The notes beneath the pieces are model-generated. The model saw nothing but the letters and a program-made list of their open reading frames with translations. It made no database searches and was not told the origin of the DNA. DNA of 45,006 nt from Veronia pacifica (GTDB lineage Bacteria > Pseudomonadota > Gammaproteobacteria > Enterobacterales > Vibrionaceae), in the NCBI RefSeq assembly GCF_001707825.1, contig NZ_LYBM01000040.1:1-45006 (forward strand), given 5' to 3'. Each line of letters opens with the position of its first letter. The first letter of the stretch is position 1. The position numbers were made by a program, and so were the translations under genes. Below are positions 25,313 to 37,198 of the stretch, piece by piece.

Positions 25313-27994
25313 TTACTTCTTCTTGTTGCCGCTCTGGGCAGGTTTACGTTTCTGCGCTTTTTTCTTGCGCGCCTTTTCGGCCTTGGTTTTCTTTCTTGCC
25401 GGATTGCCGCTGGCAGCAGGCTTGTCCGCGCCGCCGTTTTGCTTGGCTCCGTTCGCGTTGCCGGTCGGCTTCGCGTTTCCATTTTGCTTTGCGTTGCTTG
25501 GACCTTTCGCTACACCCGTATTTTTCGCGCCCGGTTTGCCACCTTTGCCTTTTTTCTTACCTTTACGGCCGCCCTTTTTCCCACCAGGTGCTTTATCTCC
25601 CTCAACCTGAGGGATTGCACCACTCTTAAGCTGCTGTCGGACAGACATGCGCTCACGACTGGCTTCGGCATCTTTCCCTGACTCGGCCCGGCCCTTTTTA
25701 CGGCGGGTGTTGCTACTGCGGCTATCATCACGGGAATGACTGCGCGCGTTCTTACGAGCCGTTTTACCTTGACCACGTGCCCGGCGTTTTGAACCAGCCA
25801 GCTCAAAATCGATCATCCTTTCATCAAGGTTGACGGATAATACTTTGACTTGTACTTCATCGCCAAGACGGAATATGCGACCTGAGCTCTCACCCACCAG
25901 CTTCTGACCCACCATATCGAAACGGTAGTAATCATTATCAAGGTTGGAAATATGAACCAGACCATCGATATGCAGTTCGTTAAGACGGACGAAGAAACCA
26001 AATCCGGTGACGTTAGCAATCACCCCGTCCATGATATCGCCAACATGATCTTGCATGTACTCACATTTGAGCCAATCGGACACATCGCGGGTAGCGTCAT
26101 CGGCGCGACGCTCAGTCATTGAGCACTGCTCACCCATCACATCCATATCGTCCGGGCTGTAGTGGTAGCCGCCAGTGGGTGTCCACTTGTCGGTATTGTG
26201 ACCTTCCTGCTTGGCGAGTAAATATTTAATGGCACGATGCAGCAACAGATCGGGATATCGGCGAATTGGCGACGTAAAGTGCGCGTACTGCTTAAGCGCC
26301 AGACCAAAGTGACCCGCATTATCTGCCTGATAAACGGCCTGCTTCATTGAGCGCAGCAGCATGGTCTGGATAAGCTCCTGATCCGGACGGTTCTGAATCG
26401 CATGCGCTAGCTGGGCATAATCAGTCGGTGACGGATCGAGTCCACCATGCAGACTGAGGCCAAGCTCTTTGAGAAAATCTTTAAACCCTGTAAGACGCTC
26501 TTCACCCGGGGCCTCGTGCACCCGATAAAGTGCTGCCTCTTTGTTTTTTTCAACAAAGCGGGCTGAGGCAATGTTTGCCAGAATCATGCATTCTTCGATG
26601 ATCTTGTGCGCGTCATTGCGTTCAACGGGCACTATGCGGTCAATCTTGCGCATGGCGTTAAACAAGAACTTAGTCTCTCTGGTTTCAAACTCAATGGCAC
26701 CACGCTGTTCACGGGCACCTTTCAGTGCCTTGTACATGGCGTTGAGCTGCTCAAGATGCGGTACCAGATTGTTGTAACGGTCACGCAGCTCTTTATCGCC
26801 ATCAAGAATTTGTGACACTTTGGTATAGGTCAGACGAGCATGGGAGTTCATGACTGCTTCGTAGTGCTTAAAGCCTGACAGCTTACCCGCCGCAGATACG
26901 GTCATTTCACACACCATACACAGGCGGTCTACCTGCGGATTGAGTGAACACAGTCCGTTTGACAGGACCTCAGGTAACATTGGGACAACCTGAGAAGGGA
27001 AGTACACTGAGTTACCGCGATTGATTGCTTCTTTGTCGAGTGCTGAGTCTGGGCGCACGTAGTAGCTCACATCGGCAATCGCAACCCATAGTCGCCAGCC
27101 ACCAGAGCGTTTTTTCTCACAGTAAACCGCGTCATCGAAGTCTCGGGCATCTTCACCGTCGATGGTTACCAGCGGCAAGTCACGCAGGTCAACACGACCC
27201 TGTTTCGCCTCTTCTGGCACTTCTTCCGTCAGGCGCTTGATTTGCTGACCGACTTCTTTTGGCCATTCATTCGGAATATTGTGAGTGCGCATGGCGATTT
27301 CAATTTCCATCCCCGGCGCCATGTTCTCACCCAGTACATCGACGATACGACCAACAGGGTTATGCTGTCTTGTGGGACGCTGAAAGATCTCTACGACAAC
27401 GACGTTCCCCATCCGCGCGCCTTTGCGTGAATCATCGGGAATCACAATATCCTGCCCCAGTCGGGAATCATCTGGCACAACAAAGCCTTGGCCATTTTCA
27501 ACGAAATAGCGGCCGACAATTTGTCCTTTACGCTCTTCCAGAACCCTGACCACTCTGGCTTCTTTACGACCACGCTTGTCAGTGCCCGCAGGCTGAACCA
27601 GAATGAAGTCACCGTGCATCACACTCTTCATCTGGTGATGTGGCAACAGCCAGTCTTCTCGGTTGCCCTTACCCTCTGGGCGTAGGAAACCAAAACCGTC
27701 ACGGTGACCAATTACTGTTCCTTTGACCAGATCGAGTCGCTCGGGCAAGGCGTAACATTGTCTGCGAGTGAAGACCAGCTGGCCATCGCGTTCCATTGCA
27801 CGCAGTCGGCGACGTAGCCCCTCATATTGGTCTTCAGTGCTTAATCCCAGTACTTCAAATAACTGATCGCGGCTTACTGGTGTGGAAAAGCCTTTAATGA
27901 CCTCAAGAAGGTGCTCTCTGCTGGGCACCGGATTTTCATATTTTTCCGCTTCGCGATCCAAATGTGGATCGTTCGAATGCAAGTGTTTATCCAT
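25313..27994 (-). CDS. rnr: Ribonuclease R
   Basis: A 3'-5' exoribonuclease that degrades structured RNA. The start at 27994 ([20 protein letters not shown]) is preferred for its AAAGAGAC site; the frame opens at 28021. In order: N-terminal HTH and [16 protein letters not shown], cold-shock domains ([12 protein letters not shown]), the RNB catalytic core with [12 protein letters not shown] (catalytic aspartates), [15 protein letters not shown], and the S1 domain ([18 protein letters not shown]). The C-terminal tail is unusually long, about 155 residues rich in Lys, Arg, Gly and Asn, so the total is 893 against ~813 in E. coli. The extra tail is probably disordered RNA-binding sequence. Confidence 0.95.
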   Translation of the reverse strand: MDKHLHSNDPHLDREAEKYENPVPSREHLLEVIKGFSTPVSRDQLFEVLGLSTEDQYEGLRRRLRAMERDGQLVFTRRQCYALPERLDLVKGTVIGHRDGFGFLRPEGKGNREDWLLPHHQMKSVMHGDFILVQPAGTDKRGRKEARVVRVLEERKGQIVGRYFVENGQGFVVPDDSRLGQDIVIPDDSRKGARMGNVVVVEIFQRPTRQHNPVGRIVDVLGENMAPGMEIEIAMRTHNIPNEWPKEVGQQIKRLTEEVPEEAKQGRVDLRDLPLVTIDGEDARDFDDAVYCEKKRSGGWRLWVAIADVSYYVRPDSALDKEAINRGNSVYFPSQVVPMLPEVLSNGLCSLNPQVDRLCMVCEMTVSAAGKLSGFKHYEAVMNSHARLTYTKVSQILDGDKELRDRYNNLVPHLEQLNAMYKALKGAREQRGAIEFETRETKFLFNAMRKIDRIVPVERNDAHKIIEECMILANIASARFVEKNKEAALYRVHEAPGEERLTGFKDFLKELGLSLHGGLDPSPTDYAQLAHAIQNRPDQELIQTMLLRSMKQAVYQADNAGHFGLALKQYAHFTSPIRRYPDLLLHRAIKYLLAKQEGHNTDKWTPTGGYHYSPDDMDVMGEQCSMTERRADDATRDVSDWLKCEYMQDHVGDIMDGVIANVTGFGFFVRLNELHIDGLVHISNLDNDYYRFDMVGQKLVGESSGRIFRLGDEVQVKVLSVNLDERMIDFELAGSKRRARGQGKTARKNARSHSRDDSRSSNTRRKKGRAESGKDAEASRERMSVRQQLKSGAIPQVEGDKAPGGKKGGRKGKKKGKGGKPGAKNTGVAKGPSNAKQNGNAKPTGNANGAKQNGGADKPAASGNPARKKTKAEKARKKKAQKRKPAQSGNKKK

Positions 27995-28101
27995 GGATGT
28001 CTCTTTTTCTAACGGCGACATATGCTTTTCAGTATATCGCCAGAAATTAGTTCAAAATGATTATTGGCCAAGCTTTAGCGGGAATTTTCTCCCCAGTCAC
28101 C

Positions 28102-28548
28102 TTATTTCACTGACTGGCTGGCATAATTGATATGTAATAGGTTGACTAGCGGCTGATTGTCAGCCGTCAAATCCTGAAGTGTGTATCTGTCCAATTCCTG
28201 CAGGAAGTTCGTCATTGCATCTGAAAGAATTCCTTTAAGTTTGCAGGCAGGAGATATATGGCAAAAGTCAGTGCTGCAATTTACCAGCTGTAAGGGCTCT
28301 ATATCCCTGATTAGCTGACCAATAATAATTTGAGAGGCAGGCCTTCCAAGACGTATTCCACCATTTTTTCCGCGTACCGTTTCCACATACCCTAACTGGC
28401 TCAGACGATGAATAATTTTCACCATGTGGTTTCTCGATACGCCATATTCTTCAGTCACTTCAGAGATACTAGTAAGCCGGCCAGGCTCAAGGTTTGCGAG
28501 AAACATTAATGCTCGTAGGGCGAAATCAGTGAAAGCGGTTAATTGCAC
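28102..28548 (-). CDS. nsrR: Nitric-oxide-sensing repressor NsrR
   Basis: A 148-residue Rrf2-family repressor whose [Fe-S] cluster reacts with NO. The N-terminal winged helix ([20 protein letters not shown] ... [20 protein letters not shown]) is typical. Three ligand cysteines are at 91, 96 and 102 ([12 protein letters not shown]), exactly the positions used by E. coli NsrR. It is divergent from hmp, with two NsrR-type boxes between them, and is upstream of rnr and rlmB on the same strand, as in E. coli. Confidence 0.95.
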   Translation of the reverse strand: MQLTAFTDFALRALMFLANLEPGRLTSISEVTEEYGVSRNHMVKIIHRLSQLGYVETVRGKNGGIRLGRPASQIIIGQLIRDIEPLQLVNCSTDFCHISPACKLKGILSDAMTNFLQELDRYTLQDLTADNQPLVNLLHINYASQSVK

Positions 28549-28583
28549 GTTTTGTCTCCTTTGTGGTCATTGTAAGTTTCCCG

Positions 28584-28612
28584 TTGACTAAAAGATACCT
28601 TTGAGATACAAC
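28584..28612 (+). promoter_or_regulatory. hmp promoter
   Basis: TTGACT (28584-28589) and TACAAC (28607-28612) are separated by 17 bp. The -10 and spacer are overlapped by an NsrR-like box. The hmp start is at 28653. Confidence 0.6.
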
Positions 28613-28614
28613 TT
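28592..28614. promoter_or_regulatory. NsrR operator 1
   Basis: AAGATACC / GATACAACTT halves around a TTTGA centre; an imperfect inverted repeat of the AAGATGYATTT type. It covers the hmp promoter spacer and -10, so it should block hmp when NsrR holds its cluster. Confidence 0.6.
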
Positions 28615-28616
28615 AT

Positions 28617-28639
28617 AACATGCATTTTAGATACATGTT
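28617..28639. promoter_or_regulatory. NsrR operator 2
   Basis: AACATGCATTT and AGATACATGTT form a near-perfect 11-1-11 inverted repeat, the strongest NsrR match in the region. It lies 25 bp from operator 1 and 14 bp upstream of the hmp start. Confidence 0.75.
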
Positions 28640-28652
28640 TAAGGGTAATGTC

Positions 28653-29840
28653 ATGCTAAGTCAACAAACGATTGAAATTGTTAAGTCTACCGCCCCTCTC
28701 CTTGCACAAACCGGCCCGGAAATCACAACTCATTTCTACGATCGAATGCTAAATCGCCATCCTGAATTGAAAGATATCTTCAATATGAGTAACCAACTCA
28801 ATCATGCTCAACATCAGGCACTATTCAATGCGGTTCATGGTTATGCAGCTAATATAGACAATCTCGAGGTATTACTGCCCGTTGTTGAAAAAATTGCCCA
28901 AAAACATACAAGTTTTAATATTTCACCGGATATGTATGCCATTGTCGGCGAAAATCTTCTTGCCACAATTGACGCGTTTTTCTCGCCGGGGCAAGCCGTT
29001 TTAGATGCCTGGGCGGAAGCTTACGGCGTACTCGCTGATGTTTTTATTCATCGGGAGAAAGAGATCTACCAAGCACAACAAGACTCTGTCGGTGGTTGGC
29101 GCGGCACACGGACATTCAAAGTTGTTGAAAAAGAAAAGCGAAGTGATGTGATCACCAGCTTCGTGTTTGCTCCTGTAGATGGAGGGCCTATTGCCAATTT
29201 TAAACCCGGGCAATATTTGGGTATTCATATTCAGTCGGATCAGTTTGAACATCAGGAAATCCGGCAATATAGTCTGGCTGCTGCGCCTTCAGCGAATCAA
29301 TATCGCATCGCCGTAAAACGGGAAGACAGTGGAAAAGTATCTAATTTCCTCCATGACGAAATTCATGTCGGTGATAGCGTTGAACTCACACCGCCCTGTG
29401 GTGACTTTTTCCTCGATATAGGCAGCCAAACCCCCGTCACATTAATTTCAGCAGGTGTTGGTCTAACGCCTATGATGTCGATGCTTGAAACCCTAAGCGG
29501 CAAGCATCAGGCAGGAATAAACTGGCTGCATGCGGCGGAAAATGGCCGGACACATGCCTTCTCGGAAGAGTCAACGGAGTTAATTGGAAAGCATAGAAAG
29601 GGTGAGCGTCATATCTGGTACCGGACACCCGAAGCGGGAGACTTACCGGGTGAACATTTTGATCACAAAGGCATCATAGACCTAAGCAGTGTTGACCATA
29701 TCACCAAGGATCCTGAACAGATTTTTTACATGTGTGGTCCTGTCGGATTCATGCAAAGTGTCGCCAAGCAGCTGACACAGGCAGGCGTGAGCAGTGACCG
29801 AATTCATTACGAGTGCTTTGGGCCTCACAAGGTGTTGTAA
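28653..29840 (+). CDS. hmp: Flavohaemoglobin Hmp (nitric oxide dioxygenase)
   Basis: A 395-residue enzyme that turns NO and O2 into nitrate with NAD(P)H. The start at 28653 (MLSQQTIEIVKSTAPLLAQT) is the standard one. The globin domain has Tyr29 (distal) and His85 (proximal haem ligand). The FAD domain has RQYSLAAAP and FKPGQYLGIHI; the NAD domain has ISAGVGLTPMMSMLE and FYMCGPVGFM; it ends YECFGPHKVL. It detoxifies NO and is controlled by the NsrR boxes upstream. Convergent with motX. Confidence 0.95.
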   Translation: MLSQQTIEIVKSTAPLLAQTGPEITTHFYDRMLNRHPELKDIFNMSNQLNHAQHQALFNAVHGYAANIDNLEVLLPVVEKIAQKHTSFNISPDMYAIVGENLLATIDAFFSPGQAVLDAWAEAYGVLADVFIHREKEIYQAQQDSVGGWRGTRTFKVVEKEKRSDVITSFVFAPVDGGPIANFKPGQYLGIHIQSDQFEHQEIRQYSLAAAPSANQYRIAVKREDSGKVSNFLHDEIHVGDSVELTPPCGDFFLDIGSQTPVTLISAGVGLTPMMSMLETLSGKHQAGINWLHAAENGRTHAFSEESTELIGKHRKGERHIWYRTPEAGDLPGEHFDHKGIIDLSSVDHITKDPEQIFYMCGPVGFMQSVAKQLTQAGVSSDRIHYECFGPHKVL

Positions 29841-29846
29841 GTGAAA

Positions 29847-30473
29847 TTAGTAACTTGCTGATTTAGCGCGTTCAATAATATTACGAGGCATTCGGTTTTC
29901 CAGACCTTTCATAAGCTCAGCGACTTTGCGATGCGTGGCTTTGTCAGCCGTGGCAGTTTGGCTGAGCCATCGGTAGGCATCTTCATAGTCAAGTGGACTT
30001 CCGTGATCGTTAAGCAGTAATTCAGCAAGATTCAGCTTCGCTTTGACGAAACCAAGAGACGCCGCTTCTTTGAAATAACGAACGGCTCTCTCTTCGTCTC
30101 TCTGAACTAACGTGCCTTTCGAGTAATATCTGCCGAGTTGTTCTAGCGCAGCGGGTAACCCTTGTTTAGCCGCTTTTTTCATATACACAATACCGGACTC
30201 CACATCCCTATCAACACAGACTCCCCATGCCATCATATCACCGTAGAGAAACTGGTAAGCTGGCAAGTCAATTTTGGTCGCTCTGGCAATAATATCCTGT
30301 AAAAGCTGGCAATCATCTGCTTTCACTTTTTTCAGATGTGTGTTGGTCTCAAACATTTTCATCAGATCTGATTCTGTATAGACAGGCAATGCTGGCCCAA
30401 TATCGGCAGAAACGGCTCCTACTGGAAAATAGACCGTTAAGAGAAAGAGAAAGCGTGTGGTTATGTGTTTCAT
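29847..30473 (-). CDS. motX: Sodium-driven polar flagellar motor protein MotX
   Basis: A 208-residue periplasmic protein. The start at 30473 (MKHITTRFLFLLTVYFP) is chosen because it leads the signal peptide (cleavage after about residue 23); the longer frame adds only a non-conserved stretch. KVKADDCQLLQDIIARATKI, YQFLYGDMMAWGVCVDRDVE, the Sel1-like repeats LPAALEQLGRYYSKGTLVQ and AKLNLAELLLNDHGSPLDYE DAYRWL (in two parts), and ENRMPRNIIERAK match MotX of vibrios. MotX joins MotY in the T-ring around the Na+-driven motor and is required for polar flagellar rotation. It sits beside purA, as in Vibrio. Confidence 0.9.
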   Translation of the reverse strand: MKHITTRFLFLLTVYFPVGAVSADIGPALPVYTESDLMKMFETNTHLKKVKADDCQLLQDIIARATKIDLPAYQFLYGDMMAWGVCVDRDVESGIVYMKKAAKQGLPAALEQLGRYYSKGTLVQRDEERAVRYFKEAASLGFVKAKLNLAELLLNDHGSPLDYEDAYRWLSQTATADKATHRKVAELMKGLENRMPRNIIERAKSASY

Positions 30474-30754
30474 TCGCTGTTTACTCGGTGTCAAAAGTAA
30501 AGACGCTACATTCATTATATCGACAGCCAATGCGTTGTCTTTATGTTTGAGTGACTGTCAGGGTGCTTAGACACAGCATAGTAAATAACGTGCCATACAC
30601 AATGAAACCCTTCTAATCATGACAGATATTGGCATGAGTAGTTCACATCACATAGTAACCACAAGCCCAGTAAAAACTGGTAACAGATAAACAATTTGAA
30701 ATGATAATTGGGTGTCGACAGGAGAAGATAGTAGTCCATAAGAAATGACAAATG

Positions 30755-30788
30755 AAAAAAAACCAGCCTATCGGCTGGTTTTTTCAGG
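30755..30788. terminator. purA terminator
   Basis: AAACCAGCC (30760-30768) and GGCTGGTTT (30773-30781) with a 4-nt loop; A-run and T-run flank the hairpin. It lies between motX and purA and stops purA transcription on the minus strand. Confidence 0.85.
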
Positions 30789-30799
30789 AGACCTTCTCA

Positions 30800-32125
<1,326 letters not shown>

Positions 32126-32238
32126 TCAGTTGATAGTTAAAACGGGATTCTAGCACCATACAAAAAATCATGCAGTCATTTTTTGACCGTCGTCGAGAAT
32201 ACACGTCTCATAGCATCACATTTTCACCTGGCATCCAT

Positions 32239-32430
32239 TTACTTAGACGTCCACATCATATATGCGATAGTTATCCCTGCTGCAACTAAGCAACCGCCTA
32301 TTCGCCGCAATAAAGGGGTGGGTAATTGACTCATTTCCATCATCATTTTTCGCCACTTTTCAGGGAATAACAAGGGTCCTAGTCCCTCAAACATTAAAGC
32401 AATGCCTATCGCCATCCACAATTCAATCAT
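32239..32430 (-). CDS. yjeT: YjeT/DUF2065 small membrane protein
   Basis: A 63-residue protein of the DUF2065 family: MIELWMAIGIALMFEGLGPL, LFPEKWRKMMMEMSQLP, then a second hydrophobic segment GGCLVAAGITIAYMMW. Two membrane spans. E. coli yjeT sits between hflC and purA in the same order. Function is unknown. A terminator separates it from hflC. Confidence 0.85.
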   Translation of the reverse strand: MIELWMAIGIALMFEGLGPLLFPEKWRKMMMEMSQLPTPLLRRIGGCLVAAGITIAYMMWTSK

Positions 32431-32446
32431 CTTTTCCTTGTCCCAT

Positions 32447-32484
32447 AAAAAAAGACAAGGCGCATTGCCTTGTCTTTCTTTCTA
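32447..32484 (-). terminator. hflC terminator
   Basis: AAAGACAAGGC (32451-32461) and GCCTTGTCTTT (32467-32477) with a 5-nt loop. A T-run follows on the minus strand. It lies 14 bp after the hflC stop. Confidence 0.85.
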
Positions 32485-32497
32485 TATATTTTTGCTG

Positions 32498-33388
32498 TTA
32501 CTGGTTGAGTTTCAGTGACGGCTCTTTCATGTACTGGAAGAACTCACTGTTCGGATCAACAACCAAAATATCACCCTTGTTGCTCAAGCTCTTCTTGTAC
32601 GCCTGCAGCGAACGAAGGAACTTGTAGAAGTCAGGATCTTTAGAGAAGGTATCGGCAAAGATTTTGGCCGCTTCTGCATCAGCTTCACCGCGCGTGACAC
32701 GAGCAGTTTTCTCTGCTTCAGCCAATACTGTCGCTACTTCAAGCTCTGCCTGAGCACGGATAACCTCCGCTTTCTCACGACCTTGTGAGCGGTGACGACG
32801 AGCTACCGTTTCACGCTCTGCACGCATACGCTTGTAGATCGACTCACTGATCTCTTCTGGCAGGTTGATTTTCTTGATACGAAGGTCAATCACTTCAATA
32901 CCAATATCACCAGCACTGGTCTGTGCTTCAGCAAGAACGTCAGACATGACCTGTTCACGTTTCTCAGACACGATCTCTTTGATGGTCTTTGAACCAATCT
33001 CAGCACGCAGACCATCGGCAACCTTACGTTGCAGAAGGGCTTCTGCCGTCAAACGGTTACCGCCACCCGTAGAGAGGTAGTACTGACCGAAGTCTTTGAT
33101 TCGCCACTTGACATACGAATCAATGATCACGTCTTTTTTCTCAGACGTTACAAAGCGGTCTGACTGGTCATCCATGGTCTGGATACGCGCATCTAGCGTT
33201 CTAACACGGTCAACCAACGGCCATTTGAATTGTAAGCCCGGCTCATAGATACGTGCCATGTCAGTATCATCTTTTAATACACGACCAAAACGAATCACAA
33301 TACCGCGATCACCCTCATCGATAACGAATACCGACATCAAAGGTAAAATGATAGCGACAATAAGTAGAGGAATTAATAATTTACGCAT
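32498..33388 (-). CDS. hflC: HflC, modulator of FtsH protease
   Basis: A 296-residue SPFH/Band-7 membrane protein with a single N-terminal span (LLIPLLIVAIILPLMSVFVI). DEGDRGIVIRFGRVL, DSYVKWRIKDFGQYYLSTGG and a coiled-coil tail (RSQGREKAEVIRAQAELEVA) identify it. It assembles with HflK into a large ring on the periplasmic face, which encloses and regulates FtsH. The gene is 2 bp from hflK and is cotranscribed with hflX and hfq. Confidence 0.95.
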   Translation of the reverse strand: MRKLLIPLLIVAIILPLMSVFVIDEGDRGIVIRFGRVLKDDTDMARIYEPGLQFKWPLVDRVRTLDARIQTMDDQSDRFVTSEKKDVIIDSYVKWRIKDFGQYYLSTGGGNRLTAEALLQRKVADGLRAEIGSKTIKEIVSEKREQVMSDVLAEAQTSAGDIGIEVIDLRIKKINLPEEISESIYKRMRAERETVARRHRSQGREKAEVIRAQAELEVATVLAEAEKTARVTRGEADAEAAKIFADTFSKDPDFYKFLRSLQAYKKSLSNKGDILVVDPNSEFFQYMKEPSLKLNQ

Positions 33389-33390
33389 GA

Positions 33391-34542
33391 TTAAAACCTC
33401 CCCTGACGCGAATTAGAACGTCCTGACTGCGACTGGGTATCAGTGCTGCTCCGCTCGAGTTCAATACCATTTGGCTGACTCACTGGCTGAGCGCCTGAAG
33501 ATTGTTGTGGTCTTTGGCTCATCAACTTATCCAGTGGCAAGTACAGCAAGTTACCGCCGCCAGATTTCGAGTCGATCAATACTTTACTGGTATTCTCAAA
33601 CACGCTTTCCATCGCTTCTAGATATAGACGGCTTCGGGTTACGTCAGGCGCAGCAGCGTATTCTGGGAGCAGTTTTTCAAACTGTGCCACTTCACCCTGT
33701 GCTTCATTGACAGTTTTCTCTTTGTAACCCAGCGCTTCTTTCTTAAGACGCTCAGCTCGACCTGTTGCCTTCGGCAAAATGTCGTTACGGTAAGCCTCGG
33801 CTTCACGGATGAAACGTTCCTCATCCTCTCGCGCCGCGATGGCATCATCGAATGCATCTTTCACCTGTTCAGGTGGTCGTGCAGTCTGGAAGTTGACATC
33901 AACAACCTGAATACCCATATCGTAACGATCGATAATACGGTTTATTTCAACCTGAGTACGCTCACGAATGACCTGACGACCTGTGGTCAGAATCTCATCC
34001 ATGACAGCGTCACCAATTACAGCACGTAGTGCTGAGTCTGTAGCCTGACGTAGACTGTCATCAGCACTGGTCACTGCGTACAGATACTTTTTCGGATCCG
34101 CAACACGATACTGTACATCCATCTCAACACGGACCACGTTCTCGTCCTTGGTCAGCATCAGGCCAGAGCCACGCAGCGAACGAATCGCTTCAACATTAAC
34201 GGTTCTTACGTCATCAATGAAGTTTGCTTTCCAGTTAAGACCAGGCTGCTCGATACGGTTGTACTCACCAAAACGCAGAATAACACCACGCTCAGCTTCA
34301 CCTATGGTGTAAAAACCTGAGATACCCCAGATAACTGCACCAACTACTGCTATTACCCCTAAACCAGCAGCACTGCCGCCACCCCCGAGGGAGGGACCGC
34401 TGCCGCCAAAAAGACCATTGAGCTTGCGCCCAAGTTTGCCGAATATTTCATCAAGATCGGGTGGACCTTGATCGCGGCCGCCTCGGTTCCCCCAGGGATC
34501 CTTGTCCTGGCCGCCATTGTTTCCTGGCTCATTCCACGCCAT
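33391..34542 (-). CDS. hflK: HflK, modulator of FtsH protease
   Basis: A 383-residue SPFH partner of HflC. It has a Gly-rich cytoplasmic N-terminus (NNGGQDKDPWGNRGGRDQGP), one transmembrane helix (GLGVIAVVGAVIWGISGFYT), then the Band-7 domain (GEAERGVILRFGEYNRIEQP, NVVRVEMDVQYRVADPKKYL) and a charged coiled coil. The tail is Ser/Gln/Arg-rich (RSSTDTQSQSGRSNSRQGRF). Length fits the family. It lies 54 bp downstream of hflX. Confidence 0.95.
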   Translation of the reverse strand: MAWNEPGNNGGQDKDPWGNRGGRDQGPPDLDEIFGKLGRKLNGLFGGSGPSLGGGGSAAGLGVIAVVGAVIWGISGFYTIGEAERGVILRFGEYNRIEQPGLNWKANFIDDVRTVNVEAIRSLRGSGLMLTKDENVVRVEMDVQYRVADPKKYLYAVTSADDSLRQATDSALRAVIGDAVMDEILTTGRQVIRERTQVEINRIIDRYDMGIQVVDVNFQTARPPEQVKDAFDDAIAAREDEERFIREAEAYRNDILPKATGRAERLKKEALGYKEKTVNEAQGEVAQFEKLLPEYAAAPDVTRSRLYLEAMESVFENTSKVLIDSKSGGGNLLYLPLDKLMSQRPQQSSGAQPVSQPNGIELERSSTDTQSQSGRSNSRQGRF

Positions 34543-34596
34543 TAGAGCACTCCATCAATATGATATGACGATAGTTTTTTATACTGTAACAGTCTG

Positions 34597-35886
34597 TCAG
34601 GCAAGGATAAAGTCACCTAACGCACTACCTTCTCGTTTTTTAAGTCTCAACCAGTCAGTTTGTGGTAAACGGATATCAATTAAGAGATGTCCATCTTCTT
34701 CAAACTCTTCATGGGTAATACAACGCAACTGATAAAACTTGCTGTGCATCCTGCCAATTGCCGCAGGGGGAATACGTAAGCGACAGCTTACCATAGTTCC
34801 CGACAACCGCTCTGTCAGCGCCTCAAAAAGCAGATCCATGCCGAGATCTGCCAGTGCAGATACCCATACAATGCGAGGTTGCCCCTCGTCATCACGTTCA
34901 ATACGTGGTGTCGCATCATCTAGGCTATCAATTTTATTCATCACCAGCAGGGTCGGCACTTCATGAGCATCAATCTCCTCAAGTACCTCATTGACGGCAT
35001 CAATGTTTTCCCGATACCTGTCATCCCCAGCATCAACAACGTGCACCAACAAGGTCGCTTCTTGTGTTTCCTGAAGCGTCGCCTTAAAGGCAGCAACCAA
35101 ATCGTGTGGCAGATGCCTGATGAAACCGACGGTGTCTGCAAGGACAACGTCACCGACGTCCTCAACTTCAATCTTGCGAAGTGTCGGATCGAGCGTCGCA
35201 AACAACTGGTCTGCTGCATAAACACCCGCCTCTGTCACGCGATTGAACAGTGTGGATTTTCCTGCGTTGGTGTATCCAACAAGAGAGAGGGTTGGGACTT
35301 CTGCTCGATTTCTTGCTCTTCGGCCCTGTTCTCGTTGCTTAGCAACTTTCTCAAGTCTACGAAGGATAGCTTTCACCCGATCACGCAGTAAGCGACGGTC
35401 TGTCTCTAACTGGGTCTCACCGGGTCCTCTCAAACCTATTCCGCCCTTTTGGCGTTCAAGGTGAGTCCATCCACGGACAAGACGTGTAGAGAGATGGCGC
35501 AACTGAGCAAGCTCAACCTGCAACTTCCCCTCGTGGGTTCTGGCTCGCTGTGCAAAAATATCAAGAATTAGCCCAGTACGATCCAACACCCGACATTTCA
35601 TCAAGTGTTCGAGGTTTCGCTCCTGAGCTGGAGAGAGCGCATGATTAAAAATTACAATTTCAGCATGTGTTGAGCGGACTACATCAGCAATTTCTTGCGC
35701 TTTACCTTCACCAACAAAGTATTTGGGATGGGGAGCCTGTCTGCTGCCAGTAACGATCTGCAAGCAGTTTACGCCTGCAGACGACACCAACATTTCAAAC
35801 TCACTCAATTCATCCCTGTCACTTTCTTGCGCGAAGTTGATATGAACTAAAACAGCCTGTTCACCGGCTTCATAACGGTCAAACAA
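34597..35886 (-). CDS. hflX: Ribosome-associated GTPase HflX
   Basis: A 429-residue GTPase that splits stalled or heat-damaged ribosomes. It begins with a TTG codon (MFDRYEAGEQAVLVHINFAQ), as in E. coli. N-terminal HflX domain with HPKYFVGEGKAQEIAD, then LRGPGETQLETDRRLLRDRV, G1 GYTNAGKST, G3 DTVGFIRHLP, G4 NKID. It ends LRLKKREGSALGDFILA. It lies 26 bp after hfq. Confidence 0.95.
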   Translation of the reverse strand: MFDRYEAGEQAVLVHINFAQESDRDELSEFEMLVSSAGVNCLQIVTGSRQAPHPKYFVGEGKAQEIADVVRSTHAEIVIFNHALSPAQERNLEHLMKCRVLDRTGLILDIFAQRARTHEGKLQVELAQLRHLSTRLVRGWTHLERQKGGIGLRGPGETQLETDRRLLRDRVKAILRRLEKVAKQREQGRRARNRAEVPTLSLVGYTNAGKSTLFNRVTEAGVYAADQLFATLDPTLRKIEVEDVGDVVLADTVGFIRHLPHDLVAAFKATLQETQEATLLVHVVDAGDDRYRENIDAVNEVLEEIDAHEVPTLLVMNKIDSLDDATPRIERDDEGQPRIVWVSALADLGMDLLFEALTERLSGTMVSCRLRIPPAAIGRMHSKFYQLRCITHEEFEEDGHLLIDIRLPQTDWLRLKKREGSALGDFILA

Positions 35887-35911
35887 GCGATCAACTCCTC
35901 ACCAATGGATT

Positions 35912-36271
<360 letters not shown>

Positions 36272-37198
36272 TTAGGTTAGATGCTTAGCAACCGTCTGCA
36301 AAGATCCAGGCACGTTATCACTATCAAGCCAAGTCAGCTGATCCCAGCTACGTAGCCAGGTGATCTGACGTTTGGCTAACTGTCGGGTCGCACAAACTCC
36401 ACGATAAATCGCATCGTCGAGAGAACATGCACCCGAAAAATAGTCCCACATCTGACGATAACCGACACAGCGGATTGATGGCATATCAGGATTGAGATCT
36501 CCACGCTCAAAAAGGCATTTCACCTCATCTTTAAACCCTGCATGCACCATTTTTTCAAATCGCAGCTCGATACGTCGATGCAGCTCCTCCCTTTCCTTGG
36601 GAGCTATTGCATACTGATGGACCTCGTAGGGTAGAGGCTCACCCTTAACTTGGGTTAACTCTGTCAGAGTTTTACCCGAAATTCTATAAACTTCCAATGC
36701 CCGCGACAGGCGTTGAGGGTCATTTGGATGAATCCTTGCGCCCGAGACAGGATCAATTCGGCATAATTCTTCGTGAAGAACTTGCCAACCTCGCTCTTCT
36801 GCTTCCTGCTCAATTTTAGCCCGAATAACGGGATCTGCAGGTGGTAACGGCGACAAACCTTCCAGTAACGCCTTGAAATACAGCATAGTACCACCAACCA
36901 GCAAGGGAATATTCCCCCTCGCAACGATCTCATCCATCTCCCGCAGGGCATCCGCACGAAAGTCAGCGGCAGAATAGGCCTCAGACGGATCACGGATGTC
37001 AATCAACCTATGTGGCGCTAGTGACAACTCTTGTTCATCAGGCTTCGCGGTGCCTATATCCATACCACGATAAATAAGTGCAGAGTCGACGCTGATTATC
37101 TCAACGGGAAACTGTTGTCGTAGTGCAATAGCAAGAGCCGTTTTGCCAGAGGCAGTCGGTCCCATCAGAAAAATGGCTTTAGGTAATGTGTTACTCAT
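36272..37198 (-). CDS. miaA: tRNA dimethylallyltransferase
   Basis: A 308-residue enzyme adding a dimethylallyl group to A37 of tRNAs reading UNN codons. P-loop GPTASGKT is at residues 13-20; [71 protein letters not shown] and [12 protein letters not shown] follow. Length normal. It overlaps mutL by 8 bp and lies 87 bp before hfq. Confidence 0.96.
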   Translation of the reverse strand: MSNTLPKAIFLMGPTASGKTALAIALRQQFPVEIISVDSALIYRGMDIGTAKPDEQELSLAPHRLIDIRDPSEAYSAADFRADALREMDEIVARGNIPLLVGGTMLYFKALLEGLSPLPPADPVIRAKIEQEAEERGWQVLHEELCRIDPVSGARIHPNDPQRLSRALEVYRISGKTLTELTQVKGEPLPYEVHQYAIAPKEREELHRRIELRFEKMVHAGFKDEVKCLFERGDLNPDMPSIRCVGYRQMWDYFSGACSLDDAIYRGVCATRQLAKRQITWLRSWDQLTWLDSDNVPGSLQTVAKHLT

